This document shows, in pieces, positions 6,870-8,640 of a stretch of DNA of 8,640 bases. The position numbers and the translations under genes were made by a program. Position 1 is the stretch's first letter, and the number at the start of each line of letters is the position of its first letter. Below the pieces are notes generated by a model. The model ran no database searches and was not told the DNA's origin. It saw only the letters and a list, made by a program, of their open reading frames with translations. The stretch comes from Pseudomonadota bacterium. Its GTDB lineage: Bacteria > Pseudomonadota > Gammaproteobacteria > Steroidobacterales > Steroidobacteraceae. The DNA lies in the NCBI GenBank assembly GCA_021850555.1, contig JAJZLX010000686.1:1-8640 (forward strand), in the 5' to 3' direction.

Positions 6870-7940
6870 ATGCCGTCCGCTCAGACTCCTACGCCCAGTG
6901 CAGCGGGTGACCGATGGGTGCGGCCCTCGACCCCCGAGGACGGGCCGGCCATTGTCGCCTTGATGCGCCAGGCGGGTCTTCAGCCGCACGAGGATCCTGC
7001 GCACCTGCACTGGAAGTACTGGCAGGGCCGCCCGGACTGGTCCGGGTCACGCTCATTCGTGGTCACGGACGGCAAGAAGATCCTCGCGCACGGTGCCGCC
7101 TGTCCGGGGACACTTCGCTCCGGCGCAATCCAGGCGCGGGTGATTCACATGATCGACTGGGCTGCGCGGCGCGATGCGGTCGGCGCCGGCGTCTTGCTGA
7201 TGAAGCACGTCGCGGGGATGACCGACTTTCTGCTCGGTGTCGGCGGCAGCGATCACACGCTCAAGATCATGCCGCTCATCGGCTATCGTCCCTGCGGTAC
7301 GGTCACGGGGTATGTGCGCACGCTGTCACCGCTTCGCATCTTGGAGAGGCCGAGTGCAGCTCGCTGGAAGGTAGCCCCTCGGATTGCGCGCAGCCTGCTC
7401 TGGTCCCTGTCTGCCCCCAGAGCCGGTGTGGGCGGCTGGCAGGTGCGGCGGATCGGCGTCGACGAGGTGCCGAGGATCGCGGACGCTCTGCCCGACAGGT
7501 GTGCGGATCTGGCGCTCTTCGGGCGCTCCCCGGATCTCTTACGTCACGTGCTGGCCTGTCCCATCGTCCCGGTGGAGCTCTACGCGCTCGAGAAGGCCGG
7601 GCGGGTCCTGGGGTATTTCGTCTTGAGCTACGCTCCCGGGCAAGCCCGACTCGCCGACCTGTGGACGGTGTCGGAGGACCTCGCCGACTGGCGCGCCCTC
7701 GCGCATTCCGCGGTCCGGCAGGCCAGGAGCCGGGGCGGACTGGCGGAGCTCGTGGCCTGGTCGAGCGATCCTCGCCTGTCGCAGGTCTTCGGCGCCTGCG
7801 GCTTTCATGCGCGCCTGACCCTGCCGATTTACCTGCGAAGCTCGGGGGAGGTGCCAGTTCCCCAGGAGACGCTGAGGGTGCAGATGATCGACAACGATGC
7901 GTTCTACCTTTACTTCGGCGGCAACGAGCTATGGGCCTGA
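6870..7940 (+). CDS. GNAT-like protein with two acyltransferase-type halves
   Basis: Probable cytoplasmic acyltransferase of the GNAT superfamily, or a relative using the same fold; the substrate is unknown. From the ATG at 6870 it is 356 aa. An AGGAA (6856-6860) sits 9 nt upstream, which I prefer to an in-frame TTG at 6840 that lacks such a site. The N-terminal half (about 16-145) has WVRPSTPEDGPAIVALMRQAG, then VVTDGKKILAHGAA. Next come VIHMIDWAARRDAVGAGVLLMKHVAG and GYRPCGTVTGYVR, the order of a GNAT domain. The C-terminal half (about 190-325) repeats it: VRRIGVDEVPRIADAL, ALEKAGRVLGYFVLSY, LADLWT, then FGACGFHAR. There is no signal peptide or membrane helix. The end, VQMIDNDAFYLYFGGNELWA, resembles the C-termini of GNAT proteins in EPS clusters, as far as I recall. 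The canonical acetyl-CoA loop (R/QxxGxG/A) is only loosely matched (RRDAVGAG), so cofactor use is uncertain. It is 124 bp upstream of the FemAB gene on the same strand, suggesting joint function. Confidence 0.72.
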   Translation: MPSAQTPTPSAAGDRWVRPSTPEDGPAIVALMRQAGLQPHEDPAHLHWKYWQGRPDWSGSRSFVVTDGKKILAHGAACPGTLRSGAIQARVIHMIDWAARRDAVGAGVLLMKHVAGMTDFLLGVGGSDHTLKIMPLIGYRPCGTVTGYVRTLSPLRILERPSAARWKVAPRIARSLLWSLSAPRAGVGGWQVRRIGVDEVPRIADALPDRCADLALFGRSPDLLRHVLACPIVPVELYALEKAGRVLGYFVLSYAPGQARLADLWTVSEDLADWRALAHSAVRQARSRGGLAELVAWSSDPRLSQVFGACGFHARLTLPIYLRSSGEVPVPQETLRVQMIDNDAFYLYFGGNELWA

Positions 7941-8008
7941 AAGCGCACCAGACGCCTGTGCGGCCGACCGGGGCATTGATGCCCAATCAGAGGGCCCATC
8001 AGCCCAGA

Positions 8009-8026
8009 GCGCGCGGTAGCGCGTTT
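8009..8026 (+). terminator. Small GC hairpin with a short T run between the GNAT and FemAB genes
   Basis: CGCGC (8010-8014), loop GGTA, GCGCG (8019-8023), followed by TTT. Outer bases can extend the stem by A-T and G-T pairs. With only three T residues it is at best a weak intrinsic terminator or attenuator in the 124-bp gap. Another perfect repeat lies nearby, GGGCAT (7971-7976) with ATGCCC (7979-7984) and a 2-nt spacer. Confidence 0.25.
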
Positions 8027-8047
8027 CAGGAGGTGTCGCGCGAAGCT

Positions 8048-8054
8048 GAGGAGG
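8048..8054 (+). promoter_or_regulatory. Ribosome-binding site of the FemAB-like gene
   Basis: GAGGAGG, 10 nt before the ATG at 8065, is the strongest Shine-Dalgarno-like site in the window. A second GAGG at 8056-8059 is 5 nt from the same ATG. Together they fix the start of the partial gene at the right edge. Confidence 0.7.
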
Positions 8055-8064
8055 CGAGGCATCC

Positions 8065-8640
8065 ATGGCCGCTCTAGCCGGGACGGGCGCGAGCGAGTGC
8101 CGCCTGTCCGTCGAGGAGACCCCCGGCGCCGACTGGGATCCCTTTGTGATGCAAATTGCAGACGCCAGCCTCTATCACCTGAGCGGCTGGACCGAGCTCG
8201 CCCGGGAGGTCTTCGGGCACCGGACGCTCTTCGTGCAGGCGCGGGATGCGTCCGGATCGCTGGTCGGGGTGTTGCCGGTGATCCAGCAGAAGAGCCGCCT
8301 GCTCGGAAACTTCGCCACGTCCGTGGCCTTTTACAATTATGGCGGCGCGCTCACGGCGGACCCGGAGGTCGCCCGGCAGATGATGCTGCGGGCATCGCAG
8401 GCTGCCGAGAAGCTGGGCTGCCGGTACCTGGAGTTCCGGGACACGCAATCCCGGCTGGGCGAGTGGGCCATGCGCAACGACAAGATTACGCTACAGCTCG
8501 CGTTACCGGAGAGCTTCGAGGCCCTGTCCAAGCGCCTGGGCGCGAAGCTGCGCTCGCAGGTGAAGCGGGCGGAGCGGGAAGGGGTCCGGTGCCGCACCGG
8601 AGCCAATGACCTGCTGGATGATTTCTACGCCGTGTTCGCC
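8065..8640 (+). CDS. FemAB-like aminoacyl/acyl transferase of an exosortase locus, 3' partial
   Basis: Member of the FemAB fold (tandem GNAT-like domains). Classical members add amino acids from aminoacyl-tRNA to peptidoglycan; relatives in exosortase/EPS loci have no proven substrate. The frame is open from the ATG at 8065 to the right edge (192 codons, no stop), roughly the N-terminal half of a protein usually about 340-360 aa long. Visible features are the N-terminal SVEETPGADWDPFVMQ, then ASLYHLSGWTELAREVFGH (34-52) and LVGVLPVIQQKSRLLGN (66-82). These are followed by VAFYNYGGALTADPE (87-101), GCRYLEFRDTQ and ALSKRLGAKLRSQVKRAEREGV (153-174). The YNYGG and LRSQVKRAEREG segments are the typical family signatures. 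A strong GAGGAGG ribosome-binding site precedes it, so it can be translated independently of the GNAT-like gene upstream. Its co-occurrence with exosortase, chain-length protein and kinase supports the exosortase-associated FemAB subgroup. Confidence 0.88.
   Translation, partial: MAALAGTGASECRLSVEETPGADWDPFVMQIADASLYHLSGWTELAREVFGHRTLFVQARDASGSLVGVLPVIQQKSRLLGNFATSVAFYNYGGALTADPEVARQMMLRASQAAEKLGCRYLEFRDTQSRLGEWAMRNDKITLQLALPESFEALSKRLGAKLRSQVKRAEREGVRCRTGANDLLDDFYAVFA

Noticed and set aside
6914..8077. + strand open frame in another phase over the GNAT-like gene, including a possible 32-aa peptide from 7979
   Set aside because: Arg/Gly/Ala/Ser-rich without a motif. The short distal peptide has no good ribosome-binding site and its end overlaps the FemAB start.
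1..8640. PEP-CTERM substrate protein, CRISPR array, tRNA or mobile element
   Set aside because: No C-terminal Pro-Glu-Pro plus helix plus basic tail was seen in any frame I judged real, and there are no spaced repeats, tRNA-like folds, transposase genes or terminal inverted repeats.

Overview
The window is a piece of an exopolysaccharide (EPS) locus of the exosortase / PEP-CTERM type. It has high GC (about two thirds by eye), with tightly packed genes of proteobacterial character. A Gram-negative proteobacterium is well supported, because there is an outer-membrane barrel with a signal peptide and a Wzc-like chain-length protein and kinase. A gamma- or betaproteobacterium is my best guess, but nothing here fixes the genus. 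There are seven protein-coding genes, the first and last cut by the window edges. I see no rRNA, tRNA, CRISPR array, insertion sequence or phage gene.

Left block, + strand (1-3935): the 3' part of a polysaccharide chain-length determinant overlaps by 4 bp (ATGA) a stand-alone bacterial tyrosine autokinase with a C-terminal tyrosine cluster. A 121-bp gap with two potential hairpins follows, then a secreted outer-membrane beta-barrel protein with an unusual Met/Gly-rich tail. Together these look like the inner-membrane and outer-membrane parts of an EPS export and length-control apparatus.

Middle block, - strand (3970-6722): an exosortase fused to an EpsI-like C-terminal domain is followed, 68 bp downstream, by an ATP-grasp enzyme. 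The pair is probably one transcript. It converges on the barrel gene and diverges from the right block.

Right block, + strand (6870-8640): a protein with two GNAT-like halves is followed by the N-terminal 192 residues of a FemAB-like protein that runs off the right edge. The 147-bp divergent gap (6723-6869) should hold the promoters for the middle and right blocks and contains several inverted repeats.

The chain-length protein, kinase, barrel and FemAB protein resemble the set that habitually travels with exosortase in EPS loci. The probable scheme (inference) is that the left block polymerises and exports the polysaccharide and the exosortase processes PEP-CTERM-type proteins at the membrane. 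The ATP-grasp, GNAT and FemAB proteins may make or attach an amino-acid or acyl modification. The least expected member is the ATP-grasp enzyme, which is paired with the exosortase and has arginine at the place where this fold usually has its first ATP-binding lysine. No PEP-CTERM substrate gene lies in the window.
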